From positions 620,001 through 684,000 of the forward strand of contig LNKV01000005.1 of assembly GCA_001465935.1 (NCBI GenBank): a DNA stretch of 64,000 bases, read 5' to 3'. The number at the start of each line of letters is the position of its first letter. The first letter of the stretch is position 1. The translations under genes were made by a program, and so were the position numbers. The stretch is from Clarireedia homoeocarpa (Eukaryota > Ascomycota > Leotiomycetes > Helotiales > Rutstroemiaceae). Below, one piece after another: positions 54,899 to 64,000 of this stretch. The notes under the pieces are model-generated. The model did no database searches. It saw nothing but the letters and a program-made list of their open reading frames with translations, and was not told the origin of the DNA.

Positions 54899-57069
54899 CA
54901 ATACAAGGCTGTAAACCTCGGCAATTTCGAGATCAGGCTCGTAAAGCTTCTTCCTCGAAATCTGCTTAGCGGACAGCCAGAGTGCCAGATCGTATATGCT
55001 AACCTAGAAAATGAGCCAGAGTACGAAGCACTCTCATATGAGTGGGGTCAGCAGGATGAGAAGAAATTTGTCATTCACTTAGATGGTCACAAGTTCTATA
55101 TAAGAGAAAACCTCTACTGCGCCTTAAATCTTTGCGGTTAAAAGGAAGTGAAAGACTTCTCTGAATCGATGCGATATGCATCAATCAGGAAGATACTGAT
55201 GAAATTGGCCATCAAATAAACTTGAGGGATGAGATCTATTCTCGAGCATCAACTGTCATAGCTTGGATAGGACAGAGAGAGACAAAAAAGATCTTCGCGG
55301 TGTCATCCTCCTGCTAGAATAGCCTTCGGTTTGATAGAGGAAGCAAGCAAGCAAGAACTTGCCTTACGAGGAACATCTTGAGGAAGATAATTTCGAGGAT
55401 CACGCTTCCCACGCTCGGGTAGGTGAAGGATGCCCTACAGACGAACTCTATTCCGGTTCCAAAGCACTGTGCCCTCTCTTTAGCCGAACCTACTGGAGTC
55501 GTCTTTGGATCCTCCAGGAGATCATTCTCCCAGAATGAGTCATCATACAATGTGGACCGTTCACAGCACAGATGTCGGATTTCATTCGAGCTGTGCCTGC
55601 GTGGTCGTTTCTCACGCAAGACGGAAGGGAAACAATCATACAGCTCGCCAAGGTGCGTCGATTGCAGGAAGCCGGAAGTGTAGCTGCGCCAAAAGATGGC
55701 GCCAGAGATCTGATACGGAGGCCTAAACTGATAGCCTACACCAGTGTGCGTCAAAATATTCCAAAGCTATTAGCAATAGCCGGTCTCATAGTTGCGCTAA
55801 TAAGGGCACAAATCCTGCAAAGTGGTACACTTCTGGACCAGAATATCGTTGCAGTTATGCGCCGATTCTGTGTGTATAAATGTGAGAGACCTCGGGACAG
55901 GATTTTTAGAGTCTTAAACAGGCTAAAATTTACTCCAGATTGCTGCAGGATCACATTCAAGAATAAATACACAGCTTCACATCGAGAATTGTGCTCTATC
56001 ATCATAGCGCATTCTAGCGCCAATCACGGATGTCATCCATTTGCAACAGCACGGCTCTTGTTCGATATCTTTCCAGACGCATTGAACTCACCTCTAGACC
56101 TAGATCTGTATACAGCCTCATTCAAGCTTCTCAGTGCAAACATGGGCAGGATTGTCTGGACTAGCGAGACTGATGAAGACGACCTGCCAGAGGCTCTCAA
56201 CTCCATTCGCGCAAACTTATGGGCACCAATCTCGTTATTGCCATGCATAACACCATCCGATGAGTTATCGCGCCACACTATCAACAGTGAACTACCTCTT
56301 GATGCCTTCAATTCATATGCAGCTTCAAATCTTCATAATAATCCACCCATTGAAGAGCTTGCAGCTGACAAAACATTCACACAATCAGAATATTCGTACT
56401 TCCATCCCAGCATCGAAGAATGGAACAATTCAATTGCTCGACGGTAGGAAGCACTTTTGAGAGCCGGTTTAACCATGTTCTTCACCGACCGCGGAAGGGT
56501 CGGTGTTAAGATTTAAAGCTTTTGGAAATGAGAATGCATTGAGATTGAATGGTTGATCTATCTGAAGAACTAATCACATGACTGCTTGAAGGAGGTTTAT
56601 ATCCTCAAAAATGTCGCAAATTGTCGACCCTTGCATGAGAATCCAAGAGTAATGAAAATTTGGCATTTCCCCGATTTGGGCATACCCATGTAACTCCGGG
56701 TTTCTGGTAATTGTGGAACTGGCAGATCTCTGGCAGAACAGCGGGTTCTGCATATGGGTCGATATCGCTTGAATGTGGACCTGTAGATCTCACAGTTGGA
56801 GTTAGTAGTAAAGACCTGGTCGAAAAAGGCGATATACTTTGCGGCTTTTACCGCGATATGTCATTGAGACCAATCTTTACAGCGTTTACCCATGTAAATA
56901 TAAGAAAATTTCTCCTAGCACTTTGGTTGTTGGGAGTAGAGGTCACGCTTCTCGACTCATTGGAGTGGGTGAAGTGTGGGATTATCCTTTCGATCCCGGC
57001 CTATTCTCGCTGGGCAAGGCGATTGAGTTGAATGTGGATGCAGATATGCTCTCGGCAAGGAATTCTTAA
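54899..57069 (+). pseudogene. Degenerate heterokaryon-incompatibility (HET-domain) gene
   Basis: HET proteins control self/non-self cell death in fungi. Conserved fragments appear in order but in different frames: EPEYEALSYEWG (near 55020), IDAICINQEDTDEIG (near 55170), STVIAWIGQRE (near 55250), YWSRLWILQEI (near 55490), then an open 291-residue frame (55572-56447) and a C-terminal-like DLVEKGDILCGFYRD with LIGVGEVWDYPF (56815-56990). Breaks include a single-base frameshift near 55133, a TGA where the Trp before IDAICINQ is expected, a frameshift near 55285 and a TGA after WILQEIILPE. An intron acceptor (GATACAG) precedes 54899, so the true start lies upstream. Clearly inactive as read. Confidence 0.8.
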
Positions 57070-57745
57070 GCAGAGTTTATGAAGACAATGTTCTGAAGAT
57101 ATATGATGTGAATGCACGGGACGTGGGTAGCCCGGAATATGAAGAAAAATATTACTGTAGTTACTTTACCCGCGGCAGTCACGCAGAAGCACCGATGAAC
57201 TTTAGACTTTCGAACAGATGCTCAATACGGCGCGAGGGTGTGCCTATTTGTTGGACAGTTGGACAAAAACTTCCGAAAAGTACATGATAGGTTTCGGAAA
57301 CTTAAGCTATCTTTCGAAAATAGCCATAACAAGAACCTTTGATGAGAAATAAGGGACAACGATCTTCTAAGTTCTCTATCAATGCCTCTTGAAAAAGAAT
57401 AACACAATTCATCGGCAGTAATCACCACTTTATTCGAATCGACCGAACGAAGTCTTCCGATATCATCATTACAATCATGCACGATGTCCAAGGTATCTAA
57501 TACAATCATTACATTCATACACACATTCACAGTTGCAATCACAGCAAATCACAGTATATACACATAGTTGGATAACAAAGCCATAGTATTTGCCTAGATG
57601 GTACTACGACGATGCTATGCAAAAGTACGAAGATGAAAGCCCACCACCGCCCCTGATAGTTTTGAACTATTATTCACCTTCGTGTCTTTATACAAGTATT
57701 CATGCCCCTTATTCCTAGCCTTCCTACCCCGATTACCGTCCCACT
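57070..57745. other. Spacer between HET and retroelement remnants
   Basis: 676 bp with CATTCATACA/ACAATCATTA-like short repeats (about 57505-57530). No gene seen. Confidence 0.4.
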
Positions 57746-58630
57746 TCACCGAGTCCGCCCTAGTTCCTTGTCCGTCCTTCCTTCCCCGCCCCCTCCACAC
57801 TGCCCTTGTTGGTATCCCTGGGTATCATTGGGTATCGTTAATGTCGTTAATATCGTTAGTATCGTTGTAGTTAATTTTGTTGGTATCGTTTGTTGGAGTC
57901 GATTCGTTATTTGAGGGTTTGCTTGGCCACCCAAGGAGCTGCTGTTTTTGATGACGATTTTGGCGCGAGTCGTGGTGCCTCGACCCGTTGTGGAGCGCTG
58001 GCTAGTTACAACTCTCGAGTATTCTTGAGCTGCTGGTTGCGAGCCGTCTGATGCTCGCGGCACGATAGGTGGCTGCAATGAGAGACCAGAGCCACCACAA
58101 ACGCTTTCGTAAGTTGAGTGCTGCACCGGTGCTGCATCCTTCCGAATGTGTCGTCCAGGCAAAGGCACTTCGATCCGTCTTCGTGGGACATCAGGAAGAG
58201 ATTGTATCGCTCCTAGAGAGGTGTTGTTGTTCGATTTCGTTGGTATTGTTGATGTTGTTGGTATCGTCGACGTTATTATGGTGTTGGTATTTTTTGTGGT
58301 TGATCTTGCTGGGTGGTCTGTCATGATCAAAATTTCGTGGGTAAGGCTCCTCGACATATATTCATGTTTCCGAAAAAACTCGTCGATAGTGTAGAGCTCT
58401 CTCTTGTATATCCTATAATGTCGTTGAGTAAGAGAAAATGAGAAGGCATCGTAGAGGGTTGGGACTTCTACCCTCTCTCTGTTTTGGGTCACTACACGAC
58501 CTACTTTAAAGCTTGATGCATCGGAGTAAAGCCTGGCTGGTTTGTCAAGCTCATACCCAAAATATCGACTATTGTTGAGCATACTTTCAGCTTGTTGAAT
58601 GAGAAATCTTCTGCTGAAGTTAATTAGTTA
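57746..58630 (-). pseudogene. Ty3/gypsy-type reverse transcriptase RNase H remnant
   Basis: The frame contains ARLYSDASSFKVGRVVTQNR (DAS catalytic Asp), PTLYDAFSFSLTQRHYRIYK, RELYTIDEFFRKHEYMSRSL and ILIMTDHP, which together match the RNase H fold of LTR-retrotransposon pol. The expected upstream RT motifs (YVDD) and downstream integrase are absent; after TDHP the frame runs into a Thr/Asn/Ile-rich low-complexity stretch (NTNTIITSTIPTTST) and then non-homologous sequence with TTAACGATA-type repeats (57835-57890). An isolated remnant with a decayed tail. Confidence 0.75.
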
Positions 58631-58683
58631 TTTGAGGTTGTATAGGTATTTGGGAGAAGTCAATTACTGTAACTGAGCCTTGT

Positions 58684-59211
58684 TCATATAAAATTTACTG
58701 ATTGTGTAACGTTGTTCCTTGTTGGGTCAACTGGTAGTCTGAACTTGGCTGAATTTCTGGTACTGCTCGATTGTTCGAAAGTGATTGAAGGTTCGGAGTT
58801 GATTGACCCTTTGTTGCTGGTAGATTTTTCGAAGTTGGGTGAATGTTTGAAGTCGGTAGAATGTTCAGGGTTGATTAAATGTTCGAAATTGGTTGAATTG
58901 TTGTAGTTTGTCGGACATTCGGAGTAGGTTGATTGTTTGAAATCTATTAGATTATCGAAGTTGATTTGTTCGAAGTCGATTGGATCATCTTAGTTTGTCG
59001 AATATTCGAGGTTGGTTGAATGCCCAGGGTTGGTGGAATGTATAAAGTCGGCTGGGTGCTCGAAGTTGGTTGAATTATGGAGGTTGGTTGAATGTTCGAA
59101 ACTGGATAAACGTTCGAAGTGGCTAGATAATCTAGACTCTTTTGATTGTTTGAGACCTTTTGAGGGTATATATTTGTTGATGGTTTCGCGTCGGTTGAAT
59201 TTTGGCGTCAT
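58684..59211 (-). repeat. Decayed coding minisatellite with 18-bp (hexapeptide) period
   Basis: On the minus strand one frame reads as degenerate hexapeptides of the type (F/L)E(H/Q/Y)STN: SFEHSTN, LHNSTN, FIHSTN, PGHSTN, LEYSTN, then, after a single in-frame TAA (58990-58992), FEQIN, FKQSTY, NYNNSTN, FEHLIN, PEHSTD, FKHSPN, FEKSTS. The frame stays open on both sides of that one stop and ends at TGA 58684-58686. It looks like a once-coding array that has diverged. Confidence 0.75.
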
Positions 59212-59426
59212 TTGGCGACTAAGGGTTGCTTGGTTGTTTAAGACTGGATCATTGGCTGAAGCTCGTTGGGTATTCGGAAATTGATGAATGTATGGACTTG
59301 CATGGGCGATGAATCGGCAGGATCGTGTACTTTTGAGGACTTGACGAGGTGTCCAGGTCTTTCGTTATTATACAGAAGTCTTGATCGAAGAGGTCGACAA
59401 ATTATGGAGCGGAGAAGACATTTCCG

Positions 59427-61422
59427 CTAAGCCCCCCGTTGTCGTTTTGCGGGCGGGAGCTGGTTGTCGATTTGCAACCCGGTTGGCTGCTCTGATTGGA
59501 GGTCGGCCCCCAGTCGATCTTCTGGCCCCATTTCCAAGGTGCTGTCGTCCTCAGCTGCACTCCTAGCTCGCTTGTTGCTTGAGGAGCTTGGAGAGCCACT
59601 GCTTAATTGTCCGTCGTTGGAGGATGAGGCGGCTGCAGCGAGTTTAGCCTCGACTTTCCTTCTCGCAATTGTCTCCACTTGCTGTCTGCGTGCGGAGATG
59701 TTGTCGTTGCAAGATTTGTCTTCGCAACGGCCAATCAAGAAACGAACGAAATCCTTTTTCATCGGGAAGCCGTTTACTGCCGTGATTCTGGCGTAGGTCT
59801 CGTCCCGGTTATAATGTTTGCCGGTGTTTTGGTCGACATGAGCTTCGCAGAAATCACTGTACCATAATTCCGCGAAGCGTATGCATGGCTGAACGATCAT
59901 CCGGTCGCCTAGGAGCCTCTTGGAAGGTGCGATGGAGTCTTGAAGTTTTTTCTTCTCCATCGCCCTTTTTTCGTGCAACTTGGGATCTTTGAGGTACAGT
60001 TGGGTCACAATACCTTCCTCCGTTGCAACGTCCCTAACCTCATATTTCTTGAGCCCAAATTTGTAAGTGGCATCAGGACCCACGAACCCAGCTGGCTTCA
60101 CAAGTTTCGCTTTTGGGTTGACCTCTAGAGTTTTAAGGTCATTGATGATCCAGCAAATCCTTTCGCCCCTTGGAGCGTAGCTGTCCCAATCCGCAGCTTT
60201 GCCGTTGGTAAGGAGACTCGCTGCCAGCTCTTTGAGGAAAACCTCTTTCGATATGGGTTTCTGGCCCCAATAATCTGCGACTTGAATCCATTCTTGGTGG
60301 AGAATCGGCCATGCTTTCTCGCTTGCTATGGCTTTTTCTCTTTGGACACGTGCAGTGTCGACTTTCGTGGTGACCTAGAAACATGTTAAAATAAAAATAT
60401 TACATCATATCAAGAATTCGAAGCTCGATAATGTCACTCCTTGTTGCAATTCTTAAGGAACAAAAAGAAATTATTAAACAAACTCTCTCGTGCAATCTGA
60501 TTCGTCGACGTGTGTACAGCCACCTCGCTTCTCCTTTTCCACTCTTTCTTTCCTATAAGTTACTCGATCGAACTTCGAGTCGGAATTTTTCAATCCAATG
60601 TCAACTGACAAATAACAATTTCTCACACGATAGGGACATTGCAATCCTCATCTCTCGTTTTTTCTATTTCTTAAACCTCCACTTGAAGTTCGTAAAACTC
60701 CGAGTCCGTGCACGTGCTACACTCTTTCTCTCCAAGTGCACGTGTAATGTACAAAATCACGTGATTAGATTAATGTTTGGGTCAAGTTGAGTACTCCAAA
60801 AAGTTTTCTTGTACGTAACTTACGTAGTGATTTTGGCTTTCTTAATGCAGAAAAGAAATTGGGACATTGAAATCAGAAATAAGGGGTGACTTACTGTAGT
60901 AGCAGCAGCAGGTTGTTCCTGCTGCTGCTGTGGCTCTTCCGGTTGCTCTTCCGGTTGCTCTTCCGATTGCTCTTCCGGTCGCTGTTCTGGTTGCTGTACG
61001 TGATCGTGGCTCACCTGTGCGTGATCGTAGTGAGCCTCAGTTCGGCCGGTTTCTGCTGCCTGCACTTCTTCGTGGCCGAAATTTGAAGTGGAGTCGTTGA
61101 TGGCCGGGGAGTCGTTGATGTCCGGGGAGTCGTTGATGTCCGGGGAGTCGTTGATGTCCGGGGAGTCGCTCAGGGCCGAGTAGTCACTCAGGGCCGAGTA
61201 GTCGCTCAGGGCCGAGTAGTCGCTCAGGGCCGAGTAATCGTTCAGGGGCAGGTAGTCATTCAGGGCCAGGCAGTCGTTCAGGGTCGGGAAGTCGTTGGCA
61301 GAGCTGTAGAAGGCGAACTCTTCCCCAGTTTGGTTGAAGTGTGAAACTGCTGCCATCCCCTGGTTCGTGAGGCAGTCGAATTCGCTAGCATAAGCGTTCA
61401 TTGTTTGGGCTACTCCTTCCAT
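59427..61422 (-). CDS. Unrecognised protein with hexapeptide tandem array and acidic/Gln linker
   Basis: No known family recognised. Exon 1 61422-60895 and exon 2 60374-59427 give 491 aa in frame (MEGVAQTMNAYASEFDC...). Residues about 45-110 are hexapeptide repeats (SDYSAL five times, NDSPDI three times). A Gln/Glu/Pro linker follows (EEQPEEQPEEP, PQQQQEQ). The C-terminal ~300 residues look globular: AWPILHQEWIQVADYWG, ICWIINDLKTLEVNP, WYSDFCEAHVDQ, FVRFLIGRCEDKSC, then Ser-rich and basic NLS-like ends (SNKRARS, PPAKRQRG). The 520-bp intron is far longer than any other inferred here; if unspliced, exon 1 alone ends soon after PAAATT. Could be host gene or element-derived; it sits among retroelement debris. 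Confidence 0.65.
61090..61295. repeat. 18-bp coding minisatellite (SDYSAL / NDSPDI)
   Basis: Two repeat types abut: GGGGAGTCGTTGATGTCC (4 copies) and GGGCCGAGTAGTCGCTCA (4-5 copies), with degenerate units to the right. All units are 18 bp, so the reading frame of the surrounding gene is preserved. Confidence 0.9.
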
Positions 61423-62362
61423 TTTGTCGTAATAAAGTAATTAGGCAATTGGAAGGTGCAAAGGACACTGTAAAGTTAAAAATATTCAGTGTTCGCTCGA
61501 ACAACTAAATAACTACAGGAATTCATATGATGCCAATTACTCACATTGAATGACTGTCTGGCTTGAGGTAAATTCTTTTGCAGGCGAGGTAGGGGAAATA
61601 TCGATTATCGATCGTCGAGCTTTGCAGGCTTGAATACAGCTATGAAAACACGCGTGGGTAAAGGTGGTTCCAAAGAGCTGTAAAGATAGGCTTCAAGATG
61701 GCGTGGATGTTGTGAAGTGCGACGGTTGCGAAGTGTGGAAAAAGTGCTGTAGAAAGTAGCTGTGAACTGGTCGGATGAAAGTTTCGAATTGAAGTTACTG
61801 AGTGTGTCTGGGATGAGGAAGAAAGACGAGAAAGCAGGGAGGAGCGAAATGAATATATTCCTGTTTACTATGTGTATTGGAATGTCAAATATCAGAACCG
61901 TGGACTTCAAAAGTATGGCACTGTTATTCTCTAGCTTCATTCTCCAGAAAAGATCGATCTTTGTGTATATTAGATAGGAGTCCCTAATTTTACAAATCTA
62001 TGGACACAGCGTCCTTATGCTGACTATCTGTGAATGAGAGTCCTTTCTGGAATATCTCGGGATGAGGACCCGTAAGTGCGCTGACGGACAACTGAATGGC
62101 TTCGATTCTGAGATCGAATCTATCAAGATCTGCACTGAGTAGATTGATGGGCCTGCGGATGTCGAGTTATGGTTGGGGCTAGCAGGGGTAACAGAGGCTG
62201 CCCGTCCAGATGATGACTAAATCTATGTTATAGCTGCAGTTGAGGAGATTCATGTACGGATAAAGTTTTCAGGTAGGGCTGGCGGTAGGCGCGCTCGAAA
62301 GCTTTAGCCAATAGGGCTCTTGGGTAGTAGGCCTGTGAGCCTTGGAGCCCAAGTCGACAGCA
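61423..62362. other. Intergenic region upstream of the repeat protein
   Basis: 940 bp. Minus frame 61605-61940 has no domain signal. Holds the promoter of the repeat gene and the RIX1 3' region. Confidence 0.45.
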
Positions 62363-64000
62363 TTACTCGCTATCTGAAGAGTCTAATTCCATTGTAAGGT
62401 GCACACTGGTGTCGGAGTCTGAGTCTGACTCCTCATCAATATTCTCGTAAGTCATGATGGTATCAGCGTGAGTTGCAATAATGGTATTATGAGCTTGTTG
62501 AACATTTGGAAGAGAGATCGAAGGCGGCGAGATCGCTCTGGCAGAGGTTGACACGTTAACTCCGAAGCTCTGTTGTGTATTTCCGGCGATCTGTGCCATG
62601 GTTGACGAAGCAAGCCCTTGGGTGCGAAGTATAGAATGGTCTGGTGCACTATCCTGAAGGGGCGTGTCCTCATCATGCTCCAGGGACGCCGCAGTACCAT
62701 CTTCCATATTATCGTCCTCTATGTCTCCATCTTCAGTATATGTTTGTGTATTTCTAGAAGGTATCATTGGCATGCGAGGACGTAGAAGAATTTCGACGAC
62801 ATCATCATGAGCAAATTCTCTAGTGATATGAGGAAGGATGCTCGACAGAGTCTTTCCATTTCTTCCAACAAAAGGGTTTAAGATACTTGCAAGCATTGCT
62901 TCTTTATTGTGTCCCAAGATCGCAGTACGCTCTAGCAACGAGCGCATGGATATGTCCATGTATCTTTGAGGAAGGTCCGACAACAGAACGGGTAACAAGG
63001 CTGAAGCAGCAGCCAAAACAGCCGGATCCACAACTACGGCAGTTACAATAGAACCTTGGAGTAGACTATCTGCATTCTGAGATGAAGCTCCTTTAACTTG
63101 GCTCTTGTTGACATTAAGATTCAGGCTCTCAAGGCTCGATGTTTCCAGATCTTTGCAGCATGCACGCATCAACGGAACAAGCTTTGTAACTCGTGATTTG
63201 TCTAAGCTCTGCCCCAAGAGCGCTAGGACTTTCGCGAGAAAATCGTACGCAGTTGCCCTGTAATTTGCATTGTGCTTCCCAGAAGAGAAAGACCACATCA
63301 ACAAATCAAGGCTTCCTTGGGCCATGGGCATGAAATTATGTCCCAAAATATCAGAAAGTGTGCTAAAGATTTTCAATGCAGATATGAGAATTTGAGGTAA
63401 GCCAGTCCACAGCCCATCCCTTTCATCGCGGTCAATTGCAGGATGCAGTCTAATACTTCCGGATGCAGAGTCCATGGGTAAAGATACAGAAAGCAGCCTG
63501 GTAACCAAATCAAAAAGAGACCCAAGGGGAATTGTAACAGCGGCAGCAGTTGGTCCTTGGAGATAACACTGAAGCAGAGCAAGTAGGCCCACTAGCCTCT
63601 CTATACCGGCATCGATTCCAGTCCAACTTGGTAGATCGTCCGGATTTTGCGCACCTCCAGACAGTTCTTCGTTGACATTTACTGTTTCCGCAATGTATCC
63701 AGCATTAGACTCCCATTCCTCGACAATAGCTCTCAATACTTGGTCGGCGGTAACGTGGATATCCTTTACGAGATCGCGGACAGCCTTCCCCCACTCCTCC
63801 CCACCTCCATTCTTGGCAACAGTTTGATGAAGTACGACAACAAGCTGACGAGAACTCTCTTTTAGAAATACGGGTATTACAGCTCCATCACACAAAGTTG
63901 GTGCGAGGTATGGTCTTGTAACCACACGCAACTGAGACGCGAAAGGGCGAAAGATGGTAGTATGGCGAGGCAGCAGTGTGGTGAAGGATCGAAAGACGGT
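62363..64000 (-). CDS. RIX1: Pre-rRNA-processing protein RIX1 (5' part beyond right edge)
   Basis: A subunit of the Rix1-Ipi1-Ipi3 complex (human PELP1-TEX10-WDR18) needed for ITS2 processing and 60S maturation. A single open frame runs to the window edge (SQLRVVTRPYLAPTLCDGAV is still internal). It is helical, HEAT-like (LVGLLALLQCYLQGPTAAAV, IPLGSLFDLVTRLLSVSLPM, ANYRATAYDFLAKVLALLGQ), matching the RIX1 family, and ends in a long acidic, disordered tail (DGDIEDDNMEDG, DEESDSDSDTSVH, ELDSSDSE). The stop is TAA at 62363-62365. The start lies to the right of the window. Confidence 0.9.
   Translation of the reverse strand, partial: TVFRSFTTLLPRHTTIFRPFASQLRVVTRPYLAPTLCDGAVIPVFLKESSRQLVVVLHQTVAKNGGGEEWGKAVRDLVKDIHVTADQVLRAIVEEWESNAGYIAETVNVNEELSGGAQNPDDLPSWTGIDAGIERLVGLLALLQCYLQGPTAAAVTIPLGSLFDLVTRLLSVSLPMDSASGSIRLHPAIDRDERDGLWTGLPQILISALKIFSTLSDILGHNFMPMAQGSLDLLMWSFSSGKHNANYRATAYDFLAKVLALLGQSLDKSRVTKLVPLMRACCKDLETSSLESLNLNVNKSQVKGASSQNADSLLQGSIVTAVVVDPAVLAAASALLPVLLSDLPQRYMDISMRSLLERTAILGHNKEAMLASILNPFVGRNGKTLSSILPHITREFAHDDVVEILLRPRMPMIPSRNTQTYTEDGDIEDDNMEDGTAASLEHDEDTPLQDSAPDHSILRTQGLASSTMAQIAGNTQQSFGVNVSTSARAISPPSISLPNVQQAHNTIIATHADTIMTYENIDEESDSDSDTSVHLTMELDSSDSE

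Noticed and set aside
1..64000. tRNA and 5S rRNA genes
   Set aside because: I looked for T-loop-like GTTCGAATC/GTTCAAATC with stems on both strands and found no convincing match; a tRNAscan run would be decisive.
1..64000. Secondary-metabolite cluster around the methyltransferase and ABM protein
   Set aside because: No PKS, NRPS, terpene synthase, P450 or cluster transcription factor nearby; adjacency of the two genes alone is not enough.
1..64000. CRISPR array
   Set aside because: The tandem arrays lack spacer/repeat structure, and this is eukaryotic DNA.

Overview
The window is filamentous ascomycete nuclear DNA. Genes are interrupted by many short GT-AG introns, mostly 46-200 bp with CTAAC/CTGAC-like branch sites. 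Intergenic DNA is rich in simple repeats, and the gene set is typical of Pezizomycotina. Protein similarity recalled from memory points to Leotiomycetes, probably Sclerotiniaceae (Botrytis/Sclerotinia-like); that placement is inference. I rebuilt the exon structures by hand from splice signals. Every complete multi-exon model below sums to a multiple of three, which is a useful internal check.

Left part (1-31 kb), conserved housekeeping genes: DBP2 RNA helicase (cut by the left edge), a THI20-type thiamine enzyme, a DOMON/cytochrome b561 membrane protein, a 3.9 kb gene-poor stretch with two fold-back mobile elements, a CAP10-like GT90 glycosyltransferase, the divergent ribosomal pair uS8 (RPS22) and eS12 (RPS12), a PIN4/parvulin isomerase, cysteine dioxygenase, pseudouridine synthase PUS7, an unrecognised protein with a possible mitochondrial presequence, a small ABM-domain protein, a LaeA/UMTA-like methyltransferase, and the cell-wall-integrity MAPKK (MKK1/mkkA).

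Middle (31-50 kb): a 2.8 kb minisatellite-rich divergent promoter, DBP8 RNA helicase, an RBR E3 ubiquitin ligase, an unrecognised two-TM protein, alpha-actinin with a long N-terminal extension, and a secreted chitin deacetylase with three CBM18 modules.

Right part (50-61.5 kb), accessory and decaying: nested TA-flanked MITEs, a small secreted protein (effector-like), a broken HET-domain gene, a Ty3/gypsy-type RNase H remnant, a decayed coding minisatellite with an 18-bp (hexapeptide) period, and an intact gene that also carries an 18-bp hexapeptide array. The window ends in conserved sequence again with RIX1 (60S biogenesis), cut by the right edge.

Shared themes are RNA and ribosome biogenesis (DBP2, DBP8, PUS7, RIX1, RPS22, RPS12) and cell-wall/surface biology (MKK1, chitin deacetylase, GT90). 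No operon or gene cluster is evident. The most unusual material is the repeat and mobile DNA of the accessory block and the related MITEs near 7.8 kb.
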